NCBI RefSeq assembly: GCF_963691685.1
Contig: NZ_OY829290.1
Location: 3,100,001 to 3,164,000 of the forward strand
Direction: 5' to 3'
Source of the DNA: Thalassovita sp.
Lineage (GTDB): Bacteria; Pseudomonadota; Alphaproteobacteria; Rhodobacterales; Rhodobacteraceae
DNA length: 64,000 bases
Under the pieces are notes generated by a model. That model was not told the DNA's origin. It saw nothing but the letters and a program-made list of their open reading frames with translations, and ran no database searches. The position numbers and the translations under genes are program-made. The first letter of the stretch is position 1; each line of letters starts with the position of its first letter. Of the stretch, positions 7,224 to 15,836 are shown in pieces.

Positions 7224-8132
7224 TTACCCCTCCAGCACCTCTTCCAGCTCACGCCATTCACGGGCGCTCATGCCGCAGTTTTCTTTGGTGACCTCTTCGC
7301 CTTTCAGCATCCGGCGCACGCAGTCCAGCGCCCCGGCGCTCAGCGCTGCGCCGCCCATGCGGTAGTCCTCAAACGCTTTGAAGGCAAAGGGCACCCAATC
7401 GGCGACCAGCTTGCAAATCTCATCTGCATAGACGCGGATTTCATACTGCGCGTGGCTGTCCGCCCGCAGACGCAGGAAGTGCAGCAGGTTGTGCAGATCC
7501 ACCTTCCAGTACCACTGGGTATAGATGTTCGCAGGCAGGTTCATCCGCGCCAGTTCACGCGCCAGCCCCTGTTTGCCCTCATCCGAGATCATCTCTTCAT
7601 AGTGGTCATAGGAGCGGGCGGCGTCGCCCTTCAGGATTTCCAGCACCCGCTCGGCCTCAGCCCCGGTCAGCGCTTCCCCCCGGCCTTGGTTGTTGATGAC
7701 GGATTGCGCCGCCAGCTGTTCGGGCTGCGGGATGTAGAACTCACGGTCCAGGATCGAATAGCGGGCCGAATATTCGTTCACATTGGCGGTCCGGTGACGG
7801 ATCCACTGACGGGCCACAAAGACCGGCAGTTTGACGTGCAGCTTCAGCTCACACATCTCAAACGGGGTCGAGTGCCAGTGCCGCATCAGGTAGCGGATCA
7901 GCCCTTCATCGTTCTGCACGGATTTGGTGCCTTTGCCATAAGACACCCGCGCCGCCTGACAGATCGCCGCGTCATCGCCCATATAGTCAATCACACGAAC
8001 GAAACCGTGATCCAGCACGGGATAGGCTTTGTACAGATGCTCTTCCATCCCCTCGGAGACGGCGCGCAGGGTTTGACGCGGGCTGGCGCGGAGCGCATCG
8101 ATTTCGGCCTGCTGTTCCGGGGTGATCGGCAT
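7224..8132 (-). CDS. thyX: Flavin-dependent thymidylate synthase
   Basis: This 302-residue FAD-dependent thymidylate synthase makes dTMP from dUMP using methylenetetrahydrofolate and NADPH. The ThyX signature is present in the segment RQWIRHRTANVNEYSARYS, and further conserved parts include HWHSTPFEM and the C-terminal LRADSHAQYEIR. The start at 8132 is chosen because GGAGGA lies seven bases upstream; the frame could extend to a TTG at 8144. Length is on the long side, as in alphaproteobacterial ThyX. No thyA is seen in the window. Confidence 0.96.
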   Translation of the reverse strand: MPITPEQQAEIDALRASPRQTLRAVSEGMEEHLYKAYPVLDHGFVRVIDYMGDDAAICQAARVSYGKGTKSVQNDEGLIRYLMRHWHSTPFEMCELKLHVKLPVFVARQWIRHRTANVNEYSARYSILDREFYIPQPEQLAAQSVINNQGRGEALTGAEAERVLEILKGDAARSYDHYEEMISDEGKQGLARELARMNLPANIYTQWYWKVDLHNLLHFLRLRADSHAQYEIRVYADEICKLVADWVPFAFKAFEDYRMGGAALSAGALDCVRRMLKGEEVTKENCGMSAREWRELEEVLEG

Positions 8133-8356
8133 CTGGTCCTCCAAATTGCTGCTAAGGCGAGTCGCGAGCCACTATATCTAGCGTTGATGTGATAAAAAAC
8201 TGCAATATGGGCTTGCATTTTCAGCTTTTCCCTTACTGCAACAGATTGCCGCTTTTTTCCCGCAAGAGGCGCATCAATCGTTGACTTTTGGCCTCTGGCC
8301 TCGGATTCTGAAAGCTAACCGGCCAAAAGAGCCGCATTATTCGAGGATTGAGGCAG

Positions 8357-9283
8357 ATGATCCGTTACGCAAGCGCCCTTCTGGCGCCGCTCTTGGTTGT
8401 CGCATGCGGCGAAGACCCGGGCGGAACCAACACCGATTTCGGCATGACCCCGAACACCGCAGATGCCACAGTTGCCGGCAACCTGCAGGCGGTGAACTAT
8501 GATCCGCTCACGGGTGAACTGGTGCTGTCGCTGAACTCGATCCACGGCAACCAGACCAATGTGACCTATGTGCGCCGCGCCGATCTTGATGCGTCGGTTC
8601 CGGGGTATGAGGTCTATATGCTGCAGACCACCCCAGCAGATCGCCACTACACCGCTGTCTTTGCCGAAAGCAACGACAACCACGTGATCGCGGGCGCCGT
8701 GATGGATGGCGGCAATGACAACCGTTATTACGGCGGCTCCTTCTATGGCCGTCAGGGGCTGGACGTCTATTCGCCCTATACCGAAACCAGCGGTGGCGAA
8801 GCGCAGTATTACGGCACCTATGCCGGCGTGACCAACCTGGACAGCAATGGCGATCAGCTGCTGGATCAATCCGGCATCCCCGCCAGCGCTACACCGCCCA
8901 GCCAGTCTGACCGGATCACCGGCACCATCCTGCTGAACGCCGACTTTGCCAATGGCGCGGTGGATGCGGAAATCTTCAACAGGACGCTGGTGGATGACGT
9001 TCCGGGCATCGGGCCGCTGCCGGACATCGTGTTGACCGAAGGCGCGTTGAGTAATGACGGCACCTTTGTCGGCATCGCCGAATATGAAGGTGTGCCGGAT
9101 GCGCAGATCGGCAGCTTCGGCGGTATCTTTGGCGGCAACCAGGCAACCTCGGTTGCCGGTACGGTCTACCTTGAAGAATTTGACGGCCCCGCCGGGACAA
9201 TCACCGGCGAAGCGGAATACGGTGTCTTTGTACTGACCCGCTGCGGCGCCTCGGGTGATGATCCGGTCTGTGCCGGCCTCTAA
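8357..9283 (+). CDS. Surface lipoprotein with TbpB-like barrel, probable Slam cargo
   Basis: This 308-residue lipoprotein has a short signal ending in the lipobox VVAC (Cys near residue 17), so it should be lipidated. The body is beta-rich. Its last third has the features of the TbpB-type 'beta-barrel and handle' C-lobe: repeated glycine-rich strands such as GSFGGIFGGNQATSVAGTV and ITGEAEYGVFVLTRC. The next gene is a Slam-type outer-membrane translocator overlapping it by 26 bases. Slam proteins flip such lipoproteins to the cell surface. ATG at 8357 is preferred over TTG at 8348. Its ligand is unknown; TbpB relatives bind iron, haem or host proteins. Confidence 0.75.
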   Translation: MIRYASALLAPLLVVACGEDPGGTNTDFGMTPNTADATVAGNLQAVNYDPLTGELVLSLNSIHGNQTNVTYVRRADLDASVPGYEVYMLQTTPADRHYTAVFAESNDNHVIAGAVMDGGNDNRYYGGSFYGRQGLDVYSPYTETSGGEAQYYGTYAGVTNLDSNGDQLLDQSGIPASATPPSQSDRITGTILLNADFANGAVDAEIFNRTLVDDVPGIGPLPDIVLTEGALSNDGTFVGIAEYEGVPDAQIGSFGGIFGGNQATSVAGTVYLEEFDGPAGTITGEAEYGVFVLTRCGASGDDPVCAGL

Positions 9284-10661
9284 GTCGATATCCCAGTTCC
9301 TCCGGCGACTGATCGCCGGATCCTGTCTGGTGGCCCTGCCTTTTGCGGCGGTGGCCGAAGACCTGCGCCTGTCCGCGGATGCGTCGCGGGCCCTTGCCTT
9401 GCAGGCGCTGCAACAAGGCGATCCCGCAACGGCAGCGCAGATTGCCCAAGGTCTGTTGCAACGTGACCCCGATGACGGCATGGCGCATTTCACGCTGGCC
9501 CGGGCCTTTCAGCAGATGCGCCAACCCGGCAAGGGCCGCCGCTCTGCACGGCTGGCCTTCCGCCATGCCGGGGGTGAAACGGATAAGTTCCACGCCGCCC
9601 AGCTGGCTGCACGTCTGGCTGTGGAGGATAACAGCCCCACTGCGGCCCAGGTCTGGCTGCGCCGGTCACTGTTGCATGTGCCCGATCCCCGGATGCGACC
9701 CCGGATTGAGAAAGACTACCGCATCCTGCGCCAGCTCTCCCCCTGGCAGTTTGGCCTCAGCCTGTCCTTTGCGCCCAGCAGCAACCTCAACAACGGGGCA
9801 GACAGCCCCTATTCACTGATCGATGGCGTGCCCGTGGTGGGCTACCTCAGTGGCTCCGCCCAGGCGCTCTCGGGCCTGCGGGCCAGCGCCGATGCCAGTG
9901 TCAGCTACCGCCTGTCGCAGTCAAAATCACAAGCCACCCGGATGAGCTTCCGCGCCTTTGGGCAGCGCGTCCACCTGTCGGACGAGGCGCGTGAGATCGC
10001 CCCGGATGTCAGCAACAGCGATCTGGCCTTCAATTATCTTGAGCTGGGCCTGAACCAACAGCGCAAAGCCCAAAACGGTGGCTGGGCCTTTGGCGCCGCC
10101 CTTGGTCAAAGCTGGTCCGGCGGTGAAAAATATCAGCAAAGCAAACGTTTGCATCTCAGCCGCCGCCTACCGGTCGGCGACGCCTCCCTGCTGGGGCTTA
10201 CCGGTCAGCTGGAACATATCCGCCATGACAGCGGGCTTGCCGATATTCGCGGACTGACGCTGAGCACCCGGCTGTCACATCGCAGTGACACCACCGGTGA
10301 CTGGCAGGTCAGCCTGAGCCTGAAAACCGAAGACAGCGACAATGCCAATGCCACGCGCAACCGCGTGGACGGGCAAATCAACTGGTCCCCGCGCAAGAGC
10401 AAGGCCACCGCAATGATCCACCCGACGCTGTCGCTTGGGGCAAGCTGGCAGCACTATGCGGATTTCACCGTCGGCCTGCCTGTGCCCGGGGGGCGTGAGG
10501 ATGAAACCCTCTTCGGTCAGGTGGAATTTACCCTGCAAGCGCTTGACTATGGGGGATTTGTACCATCTCTCAGAGTACAGGCGCGCAAAACGGATTCAAA
10601 CGTCAGCCGATATGATACCCGCGAAACCACCGTGTCATTCGGGATCAAATCGGCCTTCTGA
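9258..10661 (+). CDS. Slam/DUF560 outer-membrane secretor (type XI secretion)
   Basis: This 467-residue protein has a signal peptide (about 1-34, ending AAVA), TPR-like helical repeats (about 40-135; for example LALQALQQGDPATAAQ and AQGLLQRDPDDGMAHFTLA), then a 14-stranded-type beta-barrel beginning at the diagnostic SPWQFGLSLSFAPSSNLNNG (residue 161) and ending with the terminal aromatic residue F. This is the layout of Slam, surface lipoprotein assembly modifier. ATG at 9258 (or GTG at 9255) overlaps the lipoprotein gene, implying translational coupling. The partner cargo is inferred from adjacency and the barrel domain in the upstream lipoprotein. Confidence 0.85.
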   Translation: MIRSVPASKSISQFLRRLIAGSCLVALPFAAVAEDLRLSADASRALALQALQQGDPATAAQIAQGLLQRDPDDGMAHFTLARAFQQMRQPGKGRRSARLAFRHAGGETDKFHAAQLAARLAVEDNSPTAAQVWLRRSLLHVPDPRMRPRIEKDYRILRQLSPWQFGLSLSFAPSSNLNNGADSPYSLIDGVPVVGYLSGSAQALSGLRASADASVSYRLSQSKSQATRMSFRAFGQRVHLSDEAREIAPDVSNSDLAFNYLELGLNQQRKAQNGGWAFGAALGQSWSGGEKYQQSKRLHLSRRLPVGDASLLGLTGQLEHIRHDSGLADIRGLTLSTRLSHRSDTTGDWQVSLSLKTEDSDNANATRNRVDGQINWSPRKSKATAMIHPTLSLGASWQHYADFTVGLPVPGGREDETLFGQVEFTLQALDYGGFVPSLRVQARKTDSNVSRYDTRETTVSFGIKSAF

Positions 10662-10694
10662 GCCTTTGCCGCGCCCGTAACTGAGGGAGCGCTT

Positions 10695-11123
10695 ATGCAT
10701 TTGAAATATCTACACACCATGGTTCGGGTGAAGGATCTGGAAAAAAGCCAGGCCTTTTATGAGCTGCTGGGTCTGAAAGAAACCCGCCGTCATGACAGCG
10801 AAGCGGGCCGGTTCAGCCTGATCTTCATGGCCCCCGAAGGCCAAGAAGACTGCCCGGTTGAGCTGACCTACAACTGGGATGGCGATGACGCCCTGCCAGA
10901 TGACAGCCGCCACTTTGGCCATCTGGCCTATGAGGTCGGCAATATTTATGAGATGTGCCAACATCTTATGGACAATGGCGTCACCATCAACCGCCCGCCA
11001 CGCGATGGCCGTATGGCCTTTGTGCGCTCGCCTGACAACGTCTCGGTGGAGCTGTTGCAGGAAGGTGAGGCGCTGGAACCAGCTGAACCCTGGGCCAGCA
11101 TGGGCAACACCGGCCACTGGTGA
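10695..11123 (+). CDS. gloA: Lactoylglutathione lyase (glyoxalase I)
   Basis: This 142-residue vicinal-oxygen-chelate protein isomerises the hemithioacetal of methylglyoxal and glutathione to lactoylglutathione in the cytoplasm. Metal ligands of glyoxalase I are present: His7 in YLHTMVRV, Glu in CPVELTYNW, His in HFGHLAYEV and Glu in VSVELLQ. Length is that of the short bacterial nickel-type enzyme. A Shine-Dalgarno (GAGGGAG) precedes it. The stop overlaps the start of the following DUF1194 gene (GTGA), so it heads a three-gene operon. Confidence 0.94.
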   Translation: MHLKYLHTMVRVKDLEKSQAFYELLGLKETRRHDSEAGRFSLIFMAPEGQEDCPVELTYNWDGDDALPDDSRHFGHLAYEVGNIYEMCQHLMDNGVTINRPPRDGRMAFVRSPDNVSVELLQEGEALEPAEPWASMGNTGHW

Positions 11124-11818
11124 GCCGGATGGGCCGTTTTCTGACAGTGATCATGATGTTGACCGCCGCACCGGCGGCGGCGCTGGACTGTCGGCTGGCC
11201 CTTGTTTTGGCGATTGATGTCTCCTCTTCCGTGGACCCGCGGGAGGACACATTGCAACGTCAGGGGCTGGCCGCGGCGCTGCTGGCCCCTGAGGTGCAAC
11301 AGGCGTTTTTTGTGACACCCCAACCGGTTGCCCTGTCCGCTTTTGAATGGAGCGGGCGCACCAATCAGAAAATCCTGCTGGACTGGACGCTGATCGACAG
11401 CCCTTCCAAACTGCTGGGCGCGGCTGAATCGATTGCCTATTCGCAACGCTCCACGGATGAGTTTCCCACCGCGCTTGGCCATGCTGTCAGCTATGGCTGG
11501 AAGATGCTGGACCGCGGCCCGCGCTGCCTGTTTTCGACCATTGATGTGGCCGGTGACGGCGAAAATAACGAAGGGTTTGGCCCCCAACACGCCTATCGCG
11601 CCTTTGGTTTTGGTGACATCGTGGTCAATGGGCTGGCGATCCTGTCAAAACGCGATCATGAAGATGACAAGGTTGTCGCGCATTATCAAAGCGATGTTCT
11701 GCGCGGACCCGGTGCTTTCCTAGAAATCGCCGAAGGGTTTGAAGATTACGAAAGCGCAATGCGACGCAAGTTGGAGCGGGAGCTGCGACCATTGATGATG
11801 GGTGAGGTCACCGAGTGA
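11120..11818 (+). CDS. Exported DUF1194 vWA-like protein, first copy
   Basis: This 232-residue protein has a signal peptide (about residues 1-22) and a von Willebrand factor A-like fold of the DUF1194 family. The metal-ion site motif DxSxS is present as DVSSSVD (about residue 32), and later conserved segments are FEWSG, PTALGHAV and DVAGDGENN. Its function is not established; the fold suggests metal-dependent protein binding in the periplasm. GTG at 11120 overlaps the glyoxalase stop and is followed after three codons by ATG at 11129, either being possible. It is followed by a paralogue in the same arrangement. Confidence 0.85.
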   Translation: MSRMGRFLTVIMMLTAAPAAALDCRLALVLAIDVSSSVDPREDTLQRQGLAAALLAPEVQQAFFVTPQPVALSAFEWSGRTNQKILLDWTLIDSPSKLLGAAESIAYSQRSTDEFPTALGHAVSYGWKMLDRGPRCLFSTIDVAGDGENNEGFGPQHAYRAFGFGDIVVNGLAILSKRDHEDDKVVAHYQSDVLRGPGAFLEIAEGFEDYESAMRRKLERELRPLMMGEVTE

Positions 11819-12591
11819 GACGCGGGAAATTCGGCTGGGGCACCCTGTATGCGATGCTGCTGGCAGCAGCAATTGGCACTGTCTCTTCTGCGGCACAGGC
11901 GGCCTGCCGGCAGGCGCTGGCCTTGGGTTTGGATGTCTCAGGCTCCGTTGATGCGCAGGAATATCGCCTGCAAATGCAGGGTGTTGCGGGCGCTTTGCAA
12001 CATCCCGATGTGATCACCGCCCTGCTGGGGCAGCCCGGCGGCCATGTGGAGGTGATGGTGTTTGAATGGTCCGGCCCGCGTGACCAGCATGTGGTTCTGA
12101 ACTGGCGGGCGCTACGCACCGAGGCTGACATCGCCGCCGCGGCAGAGGTGCTGCGCGGCGCAGCGCGGGTGGGCGGCGATCCCTCAACCGCATTGGGGGC
12201 GGCAGCGCTGATGGGGGCCGAGGCCTTGCAGCAGCGTGATTGCACCCGGCGGGTTCTGGATCTGTCCGGCGACGGGGTTGCCAACACCGGCCCCCTGCCC
12301 CAATCGGTGCGGCGTAATCCGCTCTTGCAGGGCATTACGGTCAATGCATTGGTTATCCCCGATCCAAATGCACAGCCCGGCGCAAAGTCCTCCAGCCGCC
12401 ATCCAACCGACCCTGAGGGGTTGGTCAGCTATTTTCAGGCCAATGTGCTACATGGGCCAGATGCCTTTGCGGAGATGGCGTTGGGGTTTGAAAACTATCA
12501 GGCGGCCATGACCCGCAAGCTGATCCGTGAACTGTATGGGATGGAACTGGTCCTTGGCCCAAAGGCCAGCCTGCGTATCGCTGGTCAGTAG
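11815..12591 (+). CDS. Exported DUF1194 vWA-like protein, second copy
   Basis: This 258-residue paralogue of the preceding gene has a signal peptide (about 1-29, ending AAQA), the metal-site motif DVSGSVD (about residue 40), FEWSG, PSTALGAA and DLSGDGVANTG. Compared with copy one it carries an extra loop with PDPNAQPGAKSSS and a longer C-terminus. GTG at 11815 overlaps the previous stop by four bases. It ends in TAG, and its tail overlaps the convergent MarR-type gene by seven bases. The two copies probably arose by tandem duplication and may act as a pair. Confidence 0.85.
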   Translation: MRRGKFGWGTLYAMLLAAAIGTVSSAAQAACRQALALGLDVSGSVDAQEYRLQMQGVAGALQHPDVITALLGQPGGHVEVMVFEWSGPRDQHVVLNWRALRTEADIAAAAEVLRGAARVGGDPSTALGAAALMGAEALQQRDCTRRVLDLSGDGVANTGPLPQSVRRNPLLQGITVNALVIPDPNAQPGAKSSSRHPTDPEGLVSYFQANVLHGPDAFAEMALGFENYQAAMTRKLIRELYGMELVLGPKASLRIAGQ

Positions 12592-13082
12592 ATGTAGCGG
12601 ATCTGATCCGTCCAATAACGTTCCACCCGACGCAGCGAATTGGTGATCTCAACAATGCCGTCGGGGCCCAGCACCCCTTTGGATTGCAGCCCCTCGGCAT
12701 GGCGGGAAAACAGCGCCGCCACCACATCACGGATATTGCGCCCCTTCGGGGTCAGGCGCACCCGGACCGAACGGCGATCAATCGCACAGCGCTGATGGTG
12801 CATATAGCCCATCTCCACCAGTTTTTTCAGGTTATAGCTGACGTTGCTGCCCTGATAATATCCGCGGGTTTTCAACTCCCCAGCGGTGACCTCATGATCG
12901 CCAATATTAAACAGCAACAGCGCCTGCACTGCGTTGATTTCCAGCACGCCAATGCGTTCAAATTCATCTTTGATCACATCCAGCAGCAACCGATGCAGCC
13001 GTTCAACCAGCGCCAATGCATCCAAATAGCTGCTCATAAAGGCGGCGTGATCACCAGTTTTTAAAGGGTCGTGAAGGCTCAT
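12585..13082 (-). CDS. MarR-type winged-helix regulator (LdtR-like)
   Basis: This 165-residue helical protein has a winged-helix DNA-binding core: NAVQALLLFNIGD, VTAGELKTRGYYQGSNVSYN as the recognition region, and the wing with DRRSVRVRLTPKG. The recognition segment and layout resemble alphaproteobacterial LdtR-type MarR regulators, linked to L,D-transpeptidase or stress genes, but that specific assignment is inference. ATG at 13082 with GGAGA upstream is preferred over the longer frame to 13124. It is convergent with the second DUF1194 gene. Targets are unknown. Confidence 0.8.
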   Translation of the reverse strand: MSLHDPLKTGDHAAFMSSYLDALALVERLHRLLLDVIKDEFERIGVLEINAVQALLLFNIGDHEVTAGELKTRGYYQGSNVSYNLKKLVEMGYMHHQRCAIDRRSVRVRLTPKGRNIRDVVAALFSRHAEGLQSKGVLGPDGIVEITNSLRRVERYWTDQIRYIY

Positions 13083-13205
13083 CACCGTCTCCATCCGATC
13101 TAAATCGAAAGAGAGACTGCGCAAAAAGTCCCAATATTAGGTTAAGTCAAAACCCTATATGACTAAAATGCGATTTAAACTCGCTGAACCAGCCCTGTCG
13201 GCGCT

Positions 13206-13466
13206 TCAGGCGCCGGTGGCCACGGCGCGGATGTCGGCGATTTGGTCGCGCAGATCTTCGGGGGCGTCCTGCTGGCCTGAGACCCACTGGTACAGGTCCT
13301 GATCGTTTTCGCTGAGCAGCGCGTCATAGGCATCAAGGGCGGCGTCATCCATCGCCTCCAGCCGGGCGGCGGCATAGCGCATCAGGATGATGTCCATTTC
13401 CTTGATCCCGCGCCGCATGGAGCGCATCTGCAAACGTTTCAGACGGTTTTCGCGGGTCTCAGCCAT
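13206..13466 (-). CDS. sdhE: Succinate dehydrogenase assembly factor SdhE
   Basis: This 86-residue protein belongs to the SdhE/SDH5/CptB family, which promotes covalent attachment of FAD to succinate dehydrogenase flavoprotein. The signature region SMRRGIKEMDIIL (about residues 16-28) contains the conserved RGxxE, followed by the usual helical bundle ending QWVSGQQDAPED. It lies five bases downstream of the XRE regulator, on the same strand, so the two may be cotranscribed. Confidence 0.93.
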   Translation of the reverse strand: MAETRENRLKRLQMRSMRRGIKEMDIILMRYAAARLEAMDDAALDAYDALLSENDQDLYQWVSGQQDAPEDLRDQIADIRAVATGA

Positions 13467-13471
13467 ATCCC

Positions 13472-13936
13472 TCAGGAGCCTTTCAATTTCAGCCGCAGCT
13501 GCTTTTCCAATCGCCCCAGCCGATCCGCCGATGCGGTCATCTGCATCTTGAGATCCCGCAGTTCCGTCAGCAGATCAGAGATGTCCGGATCCATGCCGCT
13601 GGGGTCTGCGGGTTCGGTAACGCCCTCCCCTTCGCCCGTCAACAGCCAGCGGATCGAGACATTCAAAAGACCGGCAATCATATTCAGCTTGTTGGCGCGC
13701 GGCTCGGACAGGTCATATTCCCAGCCCTGCAGGGTCTTCAGCTTGACGCCCAGGCGTTTGGCCAGCTGGCGCTGTTCCATACCGGCCTGTTCCCGCGCTG
13801 CCGCCAGACGATCGCCAAAGGTCGCCATATCCGGGCCGTACCAGTCAAAGTCCTGTTCCTCGGCAGGGGCATCCGCCATTTCGGGCAGCAGGTCATCTAA
13901 CCCGGCTGTGTCTTTCTGATCCTGCTTATCCTGCAT
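13472..13936 (-). CDS. XRE-family helix-turn-helix protein
   Basis: This 154-residue protein has an acidic N-terminal stretch (DDLLPEMADAPAEEQDFDW), a Cro/C1-type helix-turn-helix around residues 40-95 (FGDRLAAAREQAGMEQRQLA, then TLQGWEYDLSEPRANKL), and a C-terminal coiled-coil-like tail (LLTELRDLKMQMTASADRL). ATG at 13936 with AGGA upstream is chosen over the longer frame to 13981. The coiled coil suggests oligomerisation. Targets unknown. It is divergent from the aspartate aminotransferase gene 102 bases away and could regulate it or itself. Confidence 0.85.
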   Translation of the reverse strand: MQDKQDQKDTAGLDDLLPEMADAPAEEQDFDWYGPDMATFGDRLAAAREQAGMEQRQLAKRLGVKLKTLQGWEYDLSEPRANKLNMIAGLLNVSIRWLLTGEGEGVTEPADPSGMDPDISDLLTELRDLKMQMTASADRLGRLEKQLRLKLKGS

Positions 13937-14038
13937 AAATATCCTTTCTGCCGAAGGTTCTTGATCGGCACTGCGCCTCAACCTAAGACATGATCCTGTT
14001 AAATAACAACCACCCTACTACCGCATTGAGGTCACCCG

Positions 14039-15241
14039 ATGTCTTTCCTGTCCGAGACACTTGCCCGCGTAAAACCGTCGCCCACCATCGCCGTCAGCAA
14101 TCTGGCCGCAGAACTGAAGGCGCAGGGCCGCGATGTGATCGGCCTCTCCGCAGGGGAGCCGGACTTCGACACGCCCGAACATATCCGCGCCGCCGGGATC
14201 GCTGCAATCAATGAGGGCCACACCCGGTATACGGCGGTGGATGGCATTCCGGATCTAAAAGAAGCGATCTGTGCCAAGTTCAAACGTGACAACGGGCTGG
14301 AGTATACCCCCAAGCAGGTCACCGTTGGCACCGGCGGCAAGCAGGTGCTGTACAATGCGCTGATGGCCACGCTGAACCCCGAGGATGAGGTGATCATCCC
14401 GGCCCCCTATTGGGTCAGCTATCCCGATATGGTGCTGCTGGCGGGGGGCACGCCGGTGTTCATTGAGGCGCAGCTGGAAAACGACTTCAAGATCACGCCG
14501 GAGCAGCTTGAGGCTTCGATCACCGGCAACACCAAGTGGTTCCTGTTCAACTCACCCTCAAACCCAACCGGTGCAGGCTACAGCCGCGAGGAGCTGAAAG
14601 CGCTGACAGATGTGTTGCTGCGCCATCCGCATGTGTGGATCCTCAGCGACGATATGTATGAACATCTGGCCTATGATGATTTTGAGTTCTGCACCCCGGC
14701 GGAGATTGAGCCGCAGCTTTATGACCGCACCCTGACAGTCAACGGTGTGTCCAAGGCCTATGCCATGACCGGCTGGCGCATTGGCTATGCTGCCGGTCCA
14801 GAGCCGCTGATTGCTGCGATCCGCAAGGTGCAGTCGCAATCGACCTCAAACCCCTGTTCCGTCAGCCAGAAGGCCGCCGTGGCCGCGCTGAACGGCACCC
14901 AGGAGTTCCTGGCGCCCAACAATGAGATGTTTGTGCGCCGCCGCAACCTGGTGGTTGATATGCTGAGCGCCATTGACGGCATTACCTGCCCGGTGCCGGA
15001 TGGGGCGTTTTACGTCTACCCCTCGATTGCCGGGATCATTGGCAAGACAACACCGGGTGGGGTCGAGATCACCTCGGATGAGGTGTTTGCCACCGAACTG
15101 CTGAATGACACCGGTGTTGCCGTGGTCTTTGGCGCTGCTTTCGGGCTTTCGCCCAATTTCCGCGTCAGCTACGCTACCTCAGACGCCTTGCTGACCGAGG
15201 CCTGCAGTCGCATTCAGGCGTTCTGCGCCAAGCTCAGCTAA
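14039..15241 (+). CDS. aspC: Aspartate aminotransferase, class I fold
   Basis: This 400-residue PLP enzyme of aminotransferase subgroup Ib transfers the amino group of aspartate (and in some relatives prephenate) to 2-oxoglutarate. Key features are GLSAGEPDFDTPEHI, the cofactor-binding APYWVSYPDM, NSPSNPTGAGYS, the Schiff-base lysine 239 in NGVSKAYAMTGWRIGY, and FRVSYATSD with the carboxylate-binding arginine. Length is usual. GAGG precedes the start. Bifunctional aspartate/prephenate activity cannot be decided from sequence by eye. Confidence 0.93.
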   Translation: MSFLSETLARVKPSPTIAVSNLAAELKAQGRDVIGLSAGEPDFDTPEHIRAAGIAAINEGHTRYTAVDGIPDLKEAICAKFKRDNGLEYTPKQVTVGTGGKQVLYNALMATLNPEDEVIIPAPYWVSYPDMVLLAGGTPVFIEAQLENDFKITPEQLEASITGNTKWFLFNSPSNPTGAGYSREELKALTDVLLRHPHVWILSDDMYEHLAYDDFEFCTPAEIEPQLYDRTLTVNGVSKAYAMTGWRIGYAAGPEPLIAAIRKVQSQSTSNPCSVSQKAAVAALNGTQEFLAPNNEMFVRRRNLVVDMLSAIDGITCPVPDGAFYVYPSIAGIIGKTTPGGVEITSDEVFATELLNDTGVAVVFGAAFGLSPNFRVSYATSDALLTEACSRIQAFCAKLS

Positions 15242-15314
15242 GCATCTTCCCCGTTTCGCGCCCACGTGGGGCGGGGTGTATTGAGTATTTATGGAACATT
15301 GAAAGAGGCCCCCC

Positions 15315-15743
15315 ATGTCCGTCGACCTGCCAGAATATTACTTCCGGGTGCGGGACAATGGGGCCTTTGTCTTCCGCGTGGATACGGAAAACCGCCAGCG
15401 CCGGATTGAGTTGGACCAGATTGCCAACGTCAACATCCGCAATGGTGAGATCAAGCCCCACGGTGACCGCAAACTGTCTGAGGCGGATCTGCTGGCCATC
15501 CGCCATTGGATGGATGACCGCCGCGCCGTGCTGGCCGAACGGGACATCGATGACATTTTCCGCGCCATCGACCATCTGAACCTGACCACCCACTGGGCGC
15601 AAAGCCGCGCCTCAGAAGAACAGCTGGAGGCGGTGACCGATCAGCTGTTGCTGACCATGCACGACCTGCGGTCTGTTCTGGTGCGTAAGAAGGCGGATCG
15701 TTTGATGAAAGCGGCCGCCAAAGCGGAAGGTGGCAAGGGCTGA
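15315..15743 (+). CDS. Conserved hypothetical protein
   Basis: This 142-residue soluble, charged protein has no signal peptide. The N-terminal half is strand-like (YYFRVRDNGAFVFRVDTENR) and contains IELDQIANVNIRNGEIKPHG; the C-terminal half is helical (LLTMHDLRSVLVRKKADRLMKAAAK). A Shine-Dalgarno (AGAGG) precedes ATG 15315. I do not recognise a named family. It looks like a standalone gene ending at the bidirectional terminator at 15777. Confidence 0.75.
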   Translation: MSVDLPEYYFRVRDNGAFVFRVDTENRQRRIELDQIANVNIRNGEIKPHGDRKLSEADLLAIRHWMDDRRAVLAERDIDDIFRAIDHLNLTTHWAQSRASEEQLEAVTDQLLLTMHDLRSVLVRKKADRLMKAAAKAEGGKG

Positions 15744-15776
15744 ACCCGACCTGCCCCCTGATCCGATGTAAAAGAA

Positions 15777-15802
15777 AAGGCGCCCAGAAAGGCGCCTTTT
15801 TT
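15777..15802. terminator. Bidirectional intrinsic terminator
   Basis: AAAGGCGCC (from 15777) pairs with GGCGCCTTT, followed by T residues on the plus strand and preceded by A residues that give a T run on the minus strand. It serves the convergent 15315-15743 gene and the MATE gene. Confidence 0.9.
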
Positions 15803-15836
15803 GATTTCGGGTTGTCTGCGGGTTTTCTACGGCGGG

